Source: Limonium bicolor (lineage: Eukaryota > Streptophyta > Magnoliopsida > Caryophyllales > Plumbaginaceae). From it: DNA of 64,000 nucleotides. The stretch's first letter is position 1. Each line of letters opens with the position of its first letter. The position numbers were made by a program, and so were the translations under genes. This document shows positions 40,454-52,936 of the stretch, piece after piece. The stretch is from the NCBI GenBank assembly GCA_023374045.1, contig CM041776.1, positions 285,027,873 to 285,091,872 on the forward strand. The letters are read 5' to 3'. The notes under the pieces were generated by a model. That model made no database searches and was not told the DNA's origin. It worked only from the letters and a program-made list of their open reading frames with translations.

Positions 40454-41325
40454 ATGGCGTCTTCTCTACTGAGCAACGAAAGAACTTCATGCCATTCTCG
40501 TAAAATCAGCTTACCACCAACATTCCACCCACTTGGTGGGAGTGTTGAAGACCACCTCCAAAGCCTTAGAGCTTCATCTACAGAGTGTGGATCCTCTTCC
40601 ATCATCCCTTTGCTCAGAACTGACAGGGATCAAGGATCTCTATCAGCAATTGAATGGTCTGATCCAGCTTCCACTCAATCAACAAGTCCTTTCCCAGTAC
40701 ATCCACCAATCTGCAGTTGAAGGGATTCTAGATGGCTTTCTTGCTCTGTTGGATCTCTGTGGAACCACTCTTGACCTCGTTTCACAGATGAAGACATCAC
40801 ACTCATCCAGACGTTAGAATCATCCCTTCGAAGAGAAGCGGTAAGGAATGCACCATAGATGCTTACATAGCTTCAAGGAAGAAGTTCACTAAAATGGTCT
40901 CCAAGTGCTTGTAACTCAAAAAGCCAAGAAAAGAATCGGGTACATCAGAATGATTCAAGTCTTATCTCCACGGTAAATATGCTGAGGGAAGCTGAATCAA
41001 TCACCATCTCCACCATGAAGCAGCTTCTTCACTTCGTGTGTGGAGCAAAGTCACAAAACTCTCACAAGGGGTTGTCACTGGTGGTGAGACTCAAGCAGTC
41101 AAAACATGTTTCTTGTGATCAAAGTTTTCTTCCAATGAGGTGGAGTTGATCGATCGAGCACTCGATGACAAGAAGTTTAACACAGATTCCAAGGCTGTAA
41201 AAGACCTGCTAAGGCAATTAGAGACATTGGAAGCAACCTTCACTGAGTTTGAGGATTGTCTAGAGTCTATTTCTTGGAGTCTTGTGAAAACAAGGGTTTC
41301 CCTTCTAAATGTTCTTACCTACTAA
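40454..41325 (+). pseudogene. Divergent DUF241 family gene, frameshifted
   Basis: ATG 40454 opens MASSLLSNERTSCHSRKISL and HPLGGSVEDHLQSLRASS. After a frame break near 40600 comes TGIKDLYQQLNGLIQLPLNQ, then EGILDGFLALLDLCGTTLDL. More breaks follow near 40800 and 40910. The last part (41140-41325) reads DLLRQLETLEATFTEFEDCL and VKTRVSLLNVLTY, then a stop. The order and end match the DUF241 copies at 48-62 kb, though this copy is clearly older. DUF241 (PF03087) is plant-specific with no settled function. At least four breaks argue for a pseudogene, but indel-type sequence errors are common in this window. Confidence 0.75.
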
Positions 41326-41996
41326 GATTCTCCATTTCAGAAATCTTGTACAAATAGAAATTTCAGATGTTCACACCCAAAGAAATGGTTCATATTGTAC
41401 AAACAGTATAGATATGTAGTTCACTGAAGTTTATTTTCTTCTGGATTTGTCTAATCTCACAGAATTCAACCCATTACCTGATTCCATTGAATTTTGAATT
41501 CAGATTGCATATACCTCGCCATCCACTAAATGCAACTATTTAGAATCAAGATGGGCATCTATCTAACCAGAGTGGATAATCTAACAGTATTATGACTTTC
41601 CACCAGCGTGTTGAACTCATTGTGCACTTCGTCTAACAACCAATGCTACCCCACGCAGCTAGGCTGTACTTATTCCAAATGTTCCTGAGATCAAAGACAG
41701 CAGTGTCCTTGGAATCTCTCCAACAACCACCTTATTAGGTTTGAAGTGGGCAATGCAGAAGAAAACTTCAGTAAATAATTATAAATGCCTGCAAATTTTA
41801 ATTAGCTGCCACAAAAGATTTTCTAGATGATTGATGAAGATGATGAAACATCACTTGAAACTGCTGGAAGACACTCCCTCCATATTGCCAGCTTGCTATA
41901 TACAAGAACCCTCCCCCGTGCGTGTTGAAATATTTAATATTTTTTAAGTTTGTTTGATAGAACAACACGTACGGCTAGAATAACAAATTCATATCA
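41326..41996. other. Intergenic DNA between the broken DUF241 gene and the copia element
   Basis: No gene or repeat recognised. It ends at the GTATC target of the copia insertion. Confidence 0.5.
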
Positions 41997-42001
41997 GTAT
42001 C

Positions 42002-42305
42002 TATTAGAGTATTATCTACTCTACTACTTTTTCTCCCTGTCTTAGTTTCTGTATGTCTAGGGATTTATATGTAAGTTTGTATTTTCCTTAGATTGTACTA
42101 AACACTAGGACCCGCTGTAATTCTAGTATAGGAAAACCGGTTCTGCATATTCCGGTTCTCCCCCTTTCTTATTTGCCCCTCTCTCTTATCTTCCCCATTC
42201 TGATAATCGATAGAACAAGAAACACATGTATCTCTCGAGCTTACGCTCCTTCTCCCCTTCGATAGAAATCAATCAAAGTATTCTTGGTTATGTTGAAATC
42301 TGAGA
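42002..42305 (+). repeat. 5' LTR of the copia element
   Basis: 304 bp, starts TATTAGAGTA and ends AAATCTGAGA, so the usual TG..CA ends are absent. The second LTR has the same ends, and the 5-bp target copies fix the borders. The TATATGTAAG and TTTGTATTTTCC region may hold the promoter. Confidence 0.9.
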
Positions 42306-42317
42306 TGGTATCAGAGC
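42306..42317 (+). promoter_or_regulatory. Primer binding site (initiator tRNA-Met type)
   Basis: TGGTATCAGAGC directly after the LTR, the standard plant copia primer site. Confidence 0.92.
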
Positions 42318-42351
42318 GATTGCTTCATCGCAACCACGAAGGAGAAGAGAT

Positions 42352-45300
42352 ATGAGCGATTCGTCACCAGAAAAAGGTAGCAACAATCCGCCAGAAGAAA
42401 ACACGACGAAGACAACCACGGAAAGAAACCAGAAACCCCAACAATGGCGTCGACGACCATTGATCCCTCAGACCCTCTGTACGTCCCCCAACAGACAACC
42501 CGGTCAAGCCCTAGTCTCAAAATTCACCGGCGAGGGTTTTCTCTCTTGGAAGTGGGGCATGCGAAGAGCTCTTAAGGCGAAGAATAAATTGGGCTTCATC
42601 GAAGGCAGCATAAAGTGCCCCGACAGCAAGGACCCTCTCCGTGTAACTGCTTGGGAACGAATCAACTCTTTGGTCGCTTCTTGGATAATTTCATCTCTCG
42701 CGCCCCACATAGGAAGAAGTATCACCTTCAACGACAATCCGAAAGAAATCTGGGACTGGCTGTGTCGCCGGTTTGAAAAGAAGAATTTAACTACACTCCA
42801 CAACATCAAGAACCAAATTACGGCTCTCAAACAAGGCGAAGACACAGTTACGGATTATTTCATGAAGCTACGGGAAATCTGGGCCGAATATCAACTTGCG
42901 CTTCCAGATGAACATTGCGCTTGCTGCAATGGATGCAGATTCGAGGAGTTGCAAAGAAAATTCAGAGAGAAAGAAGAGCTCGTACACTTCCTAATGGGGC
43001 TGAATAAGACCTACATCCACCCACCTACGAGGTCAGATACTTGCTATGAAAGAGATCCCTACCCTAGAGGAAGCTTACGCTCTTGTAATACAAGAAGAGG
43101 AGCAGAGAAATGGTTTCGAATCCAAGCAAGAAGACACAAAATCGGTGGCCTTAATCACAAAAGGAAGCAGTCAGTACACTGGAAATAGGCAAAGGGCAGG
43201 CAATAATCCGTCAAACCCTAGAAATACGACGAAGAAATTCGCAGACAAGACCCCCAGCAACTCTTTCAAGAAAGAATCCCCTAAGTGTACAAACTGTGGA
43301 AAGCTTGGTCACTACAAGAGCGACTGCTGGTGGCTCGTGGGTTTCCCTGGAGAAGAGGGAAAGAGAGGAAGAGAGATCAAAGCGGGTGCCGCCATTAACG
43401 AAGAAAAGGAGTCAAACACATCCAAAGAAGAGGAGATTTCAGAATCGCCCGTGAAAGTTTTTAGTGCGGACCAACTCAATCAATTGGTCGAGTATTTGCA
43501 GCAGCAGAAAACCAGTCAAACTAAGTTTGGAAATTTCTCAGGTGACTCTGAACTCATTCTTAATTTTTCACCATGTTTATCGCTGAATGGAACGACCATG
43601 TTTGATGATCTTGAAAAGGCATGGATTTTAGATTCTGGTGCGACAGAACACATAAGTGGAAATAATATGTTATTATCTAATTATAGAAAACTGAATCAAA
43701 GTAAGGAAATTACTTTACCTGATGGACATAGGGAGGTAGTTCATAGTACTGCTTGCCTGATCATTGATAATATAACATGTCTGAAAGATGTAATGTATGT
43801 TCCTTCTTTCAGATTCAATTTGATCTCTGTTGCTAGACTTATAGAATGCCTGGGTGTTGAGATAATCTTTACTGAAATTACTGTATGTTGCAGGATTCTG
43901 ATAAGAAAACTTCCCAAAGGATTGGGAAGCAAATTGCAGGATTGTATTTTCTGAATGTTTATGCTCTGTGTGTTTTCATCTCTGGCATTTCTTGTTCTAG
44001 AAATAAGAAACAAAAGAATCATGTTGTTTGTATGAATTTTGACGATGAATGTAAAGAAGTAGAAAATCCCAGATCTTTGTCTTTGTGGCATAACAGGCTG
44101 GGACATATCCCTTTAAAGAAATGAGCAGAATTTCAGCAATAAATGTTCCTAATATTCCTTCTGATAAATCTTCCATTGTTCCATGCACTGTGTGTTTTAA
44201 GGCTAAAAGTAAGAGAAAGAAATTTCCTACATCAACTATAAAAACCACAGACTCTTTGGAAATGCTGCATGTTGACATTTGTGGTCCCATAAGGACCCAA
44301 ACAAAAGAGGGTTTTAGGTATTTCCTTACAATAGTGGATGATTACAGTAGAGGAACTTGGGTTAAGTTGCTTGAGAGAAATCAGAAGGTATGAAACAAAT
44401 TAAAGACTTCATTACTATTGCTGAGAAACAAATGAATAAACAAATAAAGATCCTTAGAAGCGATAATGCCATGGAACTAGGTTCCTCTTCAGAGGGAACT
44501 AGTTTCTTTGCTGAGAAAGGGATTATCCATCAGAGGAGTTGCCCCCACACACCCCCACAAAATGGGGTTGTGGAGAGAAAACAAGGGCAGATTATGGAAG
44601 TAGCAAGAGCTCTACTTTTTCAATCTGGCCTTGATAATACCTATTGGGGGCATGCTGTAGAACAAGCAACTCACATAATACAGAATTCCTAGCAAAGCCA
44701 TCAAAAATCTCACCCCTTTTGAAAAATTGTATGGTTTTCAACCAAACTACAAGGATCTAAAGTGTTTTGGTTGTCTCTGCTATATAACAAACATTGACCC
44801 TAACAGAGGAAAACTTGATACCAGATCCCACATCTGTTTATACCTCGGAGACTGCAAAAACACTAAAGGACACAAAGTTCTATCTTTAGAACAGAACACA
44901 ATAAAAACCAGCCGTGATGTAACCTTTTTTGAACATATTTTTCCTCTGAAAGAAAAGAATGGAAAGACATTCTATCAGAAACTGAACAAGACACTAATGA
45001 TCCTTTTCCTGTAAATCAGCACATTGATGCTGAAATTCTCAAAACTAAAAAACAGAGACATCTGAAATTACTGAAACTGTTCAAGATACAGCAACAGAAA
45101 GACAAGAAGAAATTAATTCTGAAACAGAAGACCAAATCCCAAATGCAATTCCTGAACAGCATGATATTGAAACAGAAGAAACCAACCTTAGGAGATCCAC
45201 TAGGGATCATAAATTTCCTGCAAAGTACAATGACTATATTTGCTCTACAGCTCTTGATAACAGAGACCATTTTTCTGTCATTCTAGCTTCTAGACTTGAT

Positions 45301-46975
45301 CGAGGAAATCAAAACAATTACCCTTCTTCTTCTTCCTCTTTTATTCTTAACAGTCTCACTGATCATATTCCAAAACAGTCTATCTTATCTTGCACTCTTC
45401 ACAAAAATGCCAGCATTTTCCTCGATCACCTTTATAGTCTAGATGAACCTTCAAATTATCAAACTGCGAGCAATGATCCTAGATGGGTAAAGGCAATGAG
45501 AGAGGAGTTCGAAGCCTTAAAACTAAACAACACCTGGACTATTGTTGATCTTCCTAAGGGTAAGAAACCCATTTCATGTAAATGGATTTACAAAACAAAA
45601 TTCAAGTCGGATGGAAGCTTAGAAAGATTCAAGGCCAGGTTAGTTGCTAGGGGCTTCACCCAAAGACATGGTATGGATTATGAGGAAACTTTTTCCCCAG
45701 TTGTAAAACACACCACCATACGTGCATTAATCATAATTGCAATAAAGAAAGGATGGACTTTAGACCAACTTGATGTAAACAATGCATTCCTTCATGGAGA
45801 TCTCCATGAAGATGTTTACATGGAAATTCCAAAAGGTCTAAAAGTTCATGGGAAAAATAAGGTATGTAAACTCCACAAGTCCATCTATGGTCTAAAGCAA
45901 GCCTCTCGCCAATGGTATGAGAGACTTGCCAATTTCCTCAAAAACCTAGGATTCAACCATTCCCAAAACGACCATTCTCTCTTTGTCAAAACCAAAAAGA
46001 ATAGCATCACTTTGCTAGGCATCTATGTAGATGATATTCTAGTCGTTGGAAATGACTTGAAGGAAATAAAGACACTAAAGCATCATCTTAACAAAGAATT
46101 TAAAATCAAGGACCTTGGAAGACTAAGTTATTTTCTAGGAATGGAGTTCCTAGAAACAGAAAGGGGAATAATCATGTCCCAACAAAAATACAAACCAGAT
46201 TCTGAAAGATTTTGAAATGGATCAATGCAGGGCATCTATCTCCCCTCTTCCCATGAACTTAAAGCTTTTCAAGGATTCTGGTTCCACTCTTGAAAATCCT
46301 ACCACCTATAGATGTTTGGTTGGAAAACTGAATTTCCTTACAAACACAAGACCGGATATAGGCTATGCTGTTCAATACCTCAGCCAATTTCTTCAATCTC
46401 CTACAAATGAACACTTAAAGGCTGCATATCATACTCTATCTTATATAAAAGGCACACCTGGTTTCGGACTGTTTTTTTACAATAAAAGCGAGTATGATCT
46501 GATAGCATACTGCGATTCAGATTGGGCATCTTGCCCAATCACAAGAAAGTCCATATCAGGTTATTACATTCTGTTAGGTGGATCTCCTCTGAGTTGGAAA
46601 TCCAAGAAACAAGTTTCAGTTTCTCTATCCTCTGCTGAAGCAGAGTATAGAGCTATGCGCCAAGTAACTAGTGAATTAAGTTGGCTGAGTAGACTCCTTT
46701 CAGAAATGAGTTTAACTAATATAACACCTATTCCTTTGAATTGTGATAATTTAGCGGCTATTCATATAGCCAAGAATCCCGTATCCCATGAGCGCACAAA
46801 ACACATAGAATTAGATTGTCATTTTGTGCGCGAAAATTGCAAGAAGGTCTCACACAGGTACAGTATATCCCCACGGCACATCAATTGGCGGATGTCATGA
46901 CAAAACCCTTAACAGGTAAGAGTTATCATAATCTGTACAAGTTTTTAGGTTTGCAGGATCATGCTGACCATGGTT
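42352..46975 (+). CDS. Copia Gag-Pol polyprotein (frameshifted)
   Basis: Order of domains seen: Gag (ALVSKFTGEGFLSWKWGMRR, AKNKLGFIEGSI, IWDWLCRRFEKKN), zinc knuckle CTNCGKLGHYKSDC near 43286, protease WILDSGATEHIS at 43621, pre-integrase LWHNRLGH near 44084, and integrase core with HVDICGP, RSDNAMEL and PQNGVVERKQG (44121-44692). Reverse transcriptase follows at 45496-46215, with LDVNNAFLHGDLHEDVYMEI and active site YVDD at 46024. RNase H (46217-46900) has CDSDWASCPITRKSISGYY and SSAEAEYRA. The end reads LADVMTKPLTG, then LYKFLGL. Frame breaks lie near 42435, 42487, 43030, 43890, 44112, 44388, 44690, 45014, 46200 and 46860, mostly fitting single missing bases. Complete in parts but not translatable as written. 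Confidence 0.9.
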
Positions 46976-47049
46976 GATGCAAAGGCTTTCTCAGACAGCA
47001 ACATCACAATGCAAAAGATACATCTTACCGGTGTAGAGATGTATTTTTT

Positions 47050-47058
47050 GAGGGGGGG
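47050..47058 (+). promoter_or_regulatory. Polypurine tract of the copia element
   Basis: GAGGGGGGG directly before the 3' LTR, the plus-strand primer for reverse transcription. Confidence 0.9.
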
Positions 47059-47363
47059 TATTAGAGTATTATCTACTCTACTACTTTTTTCTCCCTGTCT
47101 TAGTTTCTGTATGTCTAGGGATTTATATGTAAGTTTGTATTTTCCTTAGATTGTACTAAAACACTAGGACCCGCTGTAATTCTAGTATAGGAAAACCGTT
47201 CTGCATATTCCGGTTCTCCCCCTTTCTTATTTGCCCCTCTCTCTTATCTTCCCCATTCTGATAATCGATAGAACAAGAAACACACTGTATCTCTCGAGCT
47301 TACGCTCCTTCTCCCCTTCGATAGAAATCAATCAAAGTATTCTTGGTTATTTGAAATCTGAGA
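47059..47363 (+). repeat. 3' LTR of the copia element
   Basis: 305 bp, same ends as the 5' LTR. Compared with it: one extra T in a T run, one extra A in an A run, one missing G in CCGG, one extra C in CACACTG, and one missing G near the end; no substitutions. Confidence 0.92.
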
Positions 47364-47368
47364 GTATC

Positions 47369-48245
47369 TTGCACAATCTTGTCGCGGAACCTCCTCAACA
47401 TTTAATATGTGATCCTGTGGGACTGAAAAGAAAAAATCATATGTATAGGTTACTTTGTGCTCCAAAGTCAACTACGTTTCATGATAATATAATAGCCAGT
47501 AAAATATTTAAACGCCAATCCTCAGCTGGGCAGAGGATGTATCCGTGTATGAAGATAAGCATCGGTCATACGCCATTTCCTGAAGTTTAAACAGAGCTGC
47601 GATTGGTCATCATGGTGACATTGTACTAGCCACTTACTAAATAGGTACACAACACAAGGCAATAGAAAGTGTTGAACGATATTCATTAATTGGTTGAATA
47701 AGACTTCTAGACAAATTCAACACTTACAGTACCTACACACATGGCTTGGTGATGGAGAAAAGGTTCTGGTTATATTTCAGATTATTAGATGCAATAATAA
47801 ACTAACAGATTATGAGGGAATGACTTATTTCACCTTTTTCTTCTTTCTGGGTGTTCGTAGAATTGTAATTGATGCTTGCACTTGTTGAGGGTGAAGTCCA
47901 AACAGGATATGCAGAAAATATCAAAGATTCTAAAGCTGGCATGATGCTCAAGAAGTTTTACAAATATGAAAATCAGTGCACACGAGGATATGAATTAAAA
48001 TAACGTGTCTTCGTTGTCATTATTCCAATTGTACTTGACCCAGTAGACAGATTGAATCCACGAGATCTGAACAAGCAGTAAAGCAATAAAGAAATAGGCA
48101 ACACATATAATTCTGTCCACTGATGTTGCCACACATTAAGGAACTTACACGCCCGATTGATATTTTAACTGAGCCACGTTCGGGTTGCTCACAATGCAGC
48201 GCAACATGTCACAGAAGGATCCACCATCACATACAAAGTATATAT
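47369..48245. other. Region between the copia element and the DUF241 array
   Basis: No gene. The part near 48000-48060 (TGTCATTATTCCAATTGTAC, then CGAGATCT) is similar to 63015-63075 and 63600-63620, so upstream flanks were duplicated along with DUF241 genes. Confidence 0.45.
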
Positions 48246-48698
48246 AAAATAGTGATCTCGTTAGTTGAAGATGAGATGGCTAGGCTGTGCATATTCCCTG
48301 TGTTCCCTTGAAGACAAAAAACTGATTTTAATATTCGATTCCGTAGATCATAATTCCAAAGCTCGTCTCATGTGGGGATATACTAATCTCAACAGTTTTC
48401 CAATGTCTGTGAGCAAGAATACATCTCATTCGTGCAAACCCGATTTTAAATGCATTTGGTGAGATAAAATATGGAAATCAGGAGACAAAGAGGAGGTCTT
48501 CAAGGAATAATCCATGTGGATACACAGCACATCTTCCCGGCCACAGCCAGCTATTCATCTTCTTCATCATGTATATATATCAGACTCCAAAGAATTCTAT
48601 TCAAACCATCACTTGTCTAAAACTCCAAGAAGGAAAAAGATCTCCTAAACAAAACAAAGCAAAACACTTTTCAGCAACTTCCAAAGAGATCTAAGGAA
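48246..48698 (+). promoter_or_regulatory. Promoter and leader of DUF241 copy 1 (same in copies 2-5)
   Basis: TATATATA at 48572, about 127 bp before the ATG, is a good TATA box. The same box lies near 50696, 52818, 54927 and 57050 in the other units, and TGTATATATC near 61053 in copy 6. A block further upstream (GGCTAGGCTGTGCATATTCC, CTCATGTGGGGATA, TTTTCCAATGTCTGTGAGCA, CATCTCATTCGTGC) is kept in copies 1-6 and in the partial unit at 63.8 kb. Confidence 0.65.
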
Positions 48699-49506
48699 AT
48701 GGCATACCACACCCTCAAGCAGCTTTCCATCTTCGTCTCACCCACTAGATTTGAGCACCGAGTCGAGGATCCAGTCCTCTTTAGAAGCATCATCATCAGC
48801 ACCAATCTGTGACAACCTATCTGCAGTAAGAGATCTGTATGAGCAGATCAATGACTTGGTCAGGTTGCCACTCAACCAACAGATCCTCTGCAATGAGTCC
48901 TACACCCAAGGAGTGAACGAGGTTCTAGAAGGTTCTCTTACCCTTTTGGATGTATGTGACAACACGAAAGACGTCGTGTCCCAGATGAAGGAGCTCATTT
49001 TAGATCTCGAATCCTCTCTTAGAAGAAGATGCGGATCCGAAAATGATGCAGACTCTTACAAGGTCTCGAGGAAGAAAATCGTCAAACAAGTATCCAAAGC
49101 ACTCGCAAACTTGAACAAACTCAAGAAGATGGGGTTAGAAAAGGATTCAAACCTCGTGTCCGTGGTGCGGATGGCGAAAGAAGTTGAATCAATCACTCTG
49201 TCGACCATCAAGTCAATCCTCATCTCATGAGCGGATCAAAGACAAGATCAGACAACAATGGCTGGTCCTTGGTTACAAAAATGATGAAATCAAAGCGGGT
49301 AACTTGTGATTCAGGAGTGGAGATCACAGTTGGAGAAGATCGATCAAGTCATGTACGCCAAATCAGACTCGAAAGATGTCCGTGATTTGCAAAAGCAGCT
49401 GGAGACATTGGAGAAGACCATCTCTGAAATTGAGGATGGTCTAGATTCAGTGTCTAAATGTCTTGTAAAAATGAGGGTCTCACTTCTAAATCTGTTCATT
49501 CACTAA
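48699..49506 (+). CDS. DUF241 protein, array copy 1 (frameshifted)
   Basis: Expected product about 270 residues. It starts MAYHT plus a Ser-rich stretch (RSSSFPSSSHPLDLSTE by comparison with copy 6), then NLSAVRDLYEQINDLVRLPL, NEVLEGSLTLLDVCDNTKDV, QMKELILDLESSLRRRCGSE, VESITLSTIKSIL and LQKQLETLEKTISEIEDGLD, ending VKMRVSLLN and a stop at 49504. It looks all-helical, with coiled-coil-like heptads near the end. PF03087 (DUF241) proteins are plant-specific and of unknown function; length fits. Breaks in this copy: two bases missing near 48713, one near 49225 (CATCTCATG, where copies 2 and 3 have CATCTTCATG), and two near 49329 (CACAGTTGG against CACAGAGTTGG). Confidence 0.85.
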
Positions 49507-50820
49507 ATGTGGATAAAAAATTTTGTAGATACAAATCAATGTACACTGTATATCATAGTCAGTGCATACAAAACAGGATCATATCAATACACATATATAT
49601 ATTTACCGGTACATACTTGTCTCCTATGCCTGCTGGTTCAATTTTATCTTTCATGTTTTCCCGTACACAGCACGGACTCGGTAAAAAACTACCATTCTTC
49701 TCAGCCTTCATTTCTTAAAACAGTGAATCAGCTATGTTTTCCGTGAATCACTGCTCATTTAACCTCTCGTGTGAGGACAGAATCAAGGTGAACAAAATTT
49801 TTACACAGTCCTTTCACCATTAAACTTTCAGAGGTCACGGAATTCATCTACTAATGAATAGGTAAATCCATGTCATAGTTGGATTAATACAATTCAGCCT
49901 CTGGTCCAGGGTCTAGCAGTTTTTATTCCATCTGTCCTTGAGCAGCAGACAATGAGATCCCTCTCAATTATTTTTATATGCACAAGATATATCAAATGGG
50001 TTAAATTAATCCATGATGTACACCAGAAACCAACGCGCTTCAACTGGCATTAATTAAATCCACTAAGAGGGTTCTAATCTTATCACACTTACCCGGACAA
50101 CTGCATTAATACTTCCGTCAATCAAACCAGAATTCATTAACTATAGCGAGTCACACGTAGCTTCAAAACAAAGAGGCTTCCACTTCTGGATCCTCGTGGC
50201 GGGTGCAGCTTATGCTCCCTCATCTTTCAAAACTCCGTGTAGTGTCAGACACCAGCATTTCTTTATTCTTTAGCCAGCCGAAAACCATGCATTTCATATG
50301 CCCACATGATCTTTAGTTATCATTTGAAGAGCAGCACCAACCAGATCACTCCACAATCACTTAAGCATAAAATAGTGATCTCGTTAGTTGAAGATGAGAT
50401 GGCTAGGCTGTGCATATTCCCTGTGTTCCCTTGAAGACAAAAAACTGATTTTAATATTCGATTCCGTAGATCATAATTCCAAAGCTCGTCTCATGTGGGG
50501 ATATACTAATCTCAACAGTTTTCCAATGTCTGTGAGCAAGAATACATCTCATTCGTGCAAACCCGATTTTAAATGCATTTGGTGAGATAAAATATGGAAA
50601 TCAGGAGACAAAGAGGAGGTCTTCAAGGAATAATCCATGTGGATACACAGCACATCTTCCCGGCCACAGCCAGCTATTCATCTTCTTCATCATGTATATA
50701 TATCAGACTCCAAAGAATTCTATTCAACCATCACTTGTCTAAAACTCCAAGAAGGAAAAAGATCTACTAAACAAAACAAAGCAAAACACTTTTCAGCAAC
50801 TTCCAAAGAGATCTAAGGAA

Positions 50821-51630
50821 ATGGCATACCACACCGATCAAGCAGCTTTCCATCTTCGTCTCACCCACTAGATTTGAGCACCGAGTCAGGATCCAGTCCT
50901 CTTTAGAAGCATCATCATCAGCACCAATCTGTGACAACCTATCTGCAGTAAGAGATCTGTATGAGCAGATCAATGACTTGGTCAGGTTGCCACTCAACCA
51001 ACAGATCCTCTGCAATGAGTCCTACACCCAAGGAGTGAACGAGGTTCTAGAAGGTTCTCTTACCCTTTTGGATGTATGTGACAACACGAAAGACGTCGTG
51101 TCCCAGATGAAGGAGCTCATTTTAGATCTCGAATCCTCTCTTAGAAGAAGATGCGGATCCGAAAATGATGCAGACTCTTACAAGGTCTCGAGGAAGAAAA
51201 TCGTCAAACAAGTATCCAAAGCACTCGCAAACTTGAACAAACTCAAGAAGATGGGGTTAGAAAAGGATTCAAACCTCGTGTCCGTGGTGCGGATGGCGAA
51301 AGAAGTTGAATCAATCACTCTGTCGACCATCAAGTCAATCCTCATCTTCATGAGCGGATCAAAGACAAGATCAGACAACAATGGCTGGTCCTTGGTTACA
51401 AAAATGATGAAATCAAAGCGGGTAACTTGTGATTCAGGAGTGGAGATCACAGAGTTGGAGAAGATCGATCAAGTCATGTACGCCAAATCAGACTCGAAAG
51501 ATGTCCGTGATTTGCAAAAGCAGCTGGAGACATTGGAGAAGACCATCTCTGAAATTGAGGATGGTCTAGATTCAGTGTCTAAATGTCTTGTAAAAATGAG
51601 GGTCTCACTTCTAAATTGTTCATTCACTAA
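50821..51630 (+). CDS. DUF241 protein, array copy 2 (longest open frame)
   Basis: The most complete copy. From about 50905 to 51615 one frame covers nearly the whole domain, including the stretch IFMSGSKTRSDNNGWSLVTK that copies 1, 4 and 5 interrupt, and ITELEKIDQVMYAKSDSKDV. One base is missing near 50834 and one near 50887, both in the Ser-rich start. Two are missing near 51616 (AAATTGTTC against AAATGTGTTC), which changes only the last residues. Same family, promoter and expected length as copy 1. Confidence 0.87.
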
Positions 51631-52936
51631 ATGTGGATAAAAATTTTGTAGATACAAATCAATGTACAGTGTATATCATAGTCAGTGCATACAAAACAGG
51701 ATCATATCAATACACATATATATATTTACCGGTACATACTTGTCTCCTATGCCTGGTGGTTCAATTTTATTTTCATGTTTCCCGTACACAGCACGGACTC
51801 GGTAAAAAACTACCATTCTTCTCAGCCTTCATTTCTTAAAACAGTGAATCAGCTATGTTTTCCGTGAATCACTGCTCATTTAACCTCTGTGTGAGGACAG
51901 AATCAAGGTGAACAAAATTTTTACACAGTCCTTTCACCATTAAACTTTCAGAGGTCACGGAATTCATCTACTAATGAATAGGTAAATCCATGTCATAGTT
52001 GGATTAATACAATTCAGCCTCTGGTCCAGGGTCTAGCAGTTTTTATTCCATCTGTCCTTGAGCAGCAGACAATGAGATCCCTCTCAATTATTTTTATATG
52101 CACAAGATATATCAAATGGGTTAAATTAATCCATGATGTACACCAGAAACCAACGCGCTTCAACTGGCATTAATTAAATCCACTAAGAGGGTTCTAATCT
52201 TATCACACTTACCCGGACAACTGCATTAATACTTCTGTCAATCAAACCAGAATTCATTAACTATAGCGAGTCACACGTAGCTTCAAAACAAAGAGGCTTC
52301 CACTTCTGGATCCTCGTGGCGGGTGCAGCTTATGCTCCCTCATCTTTCAAAACTCCGTGTAGTGTCAGACACCAGCATTTCTTTATTCTTTAGCCAGCCG
52401 AAAACCATGCATTTCATATGCCCACATGACCTTTAGTTATGATCATTTGAAGAGCAGCACCAACCAGATCACTCCACAATCACTTAAGCATAAAATAGTG
52501 ATCTCGTTAGTTGAAGATGAGATGGCTAGGCTGTGCATATTCCCTGTGTTCCCTTGAAGACAAAAAAACTGATTTTAATATTCGATTCTGCAGATCATAA
52601 TTCCAAAGCCCGTCTCATGTGGGGATACTGATCTCATGAGTTTTCCAATGTCTGTGAGCAAGAATACATCACATTCATACAAACCCTATTTTAAATGCAT
52701 TTGGTGAGATAAAATATGGAAATCAGGAGACAAAGAGGAGGTCTTCAAGGAATAATCCATGTGGATACACAGCACATCTTCCCGGCCACAGCCAGCTATT
52801 CATCTTCTTATCATGTATATATATCAGACTCCAAAGAATTCTATTCAACCATCACTTGTCTAAAACTCCAAGAAGGAAAAAGATCTCCTAAACAAACAAA
52901 AAACACTTTTCAGCAACTTCCAAAGGATCTAAGGAA

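Larger units (their letters stand above)
42002..47363 (+). mobile_element. Ty1/copia element, 5.36 kb, complete but frameshifted
   Basis: LTRs of 304 and 305 bp, GTATC on both sides (41997-42001 and 47364-47368), an initiator-tRNA-Met type primer site, a polypurine tract, and gag-protease-integrase-RT-RNase H order. Gag-Pol is cut by about eight to ten frame breaks, yet the LTRs show five 1-base indels and no substitution. Age by substitution is close to zero. Confidence 0.93.

Noticed and set aside
51178..51450. Minus-strand 90-residue ORF repeated in several DUF241 units
   Set aside because: It recurs only because the units are copies; it is antisense to the DUF241 frame.
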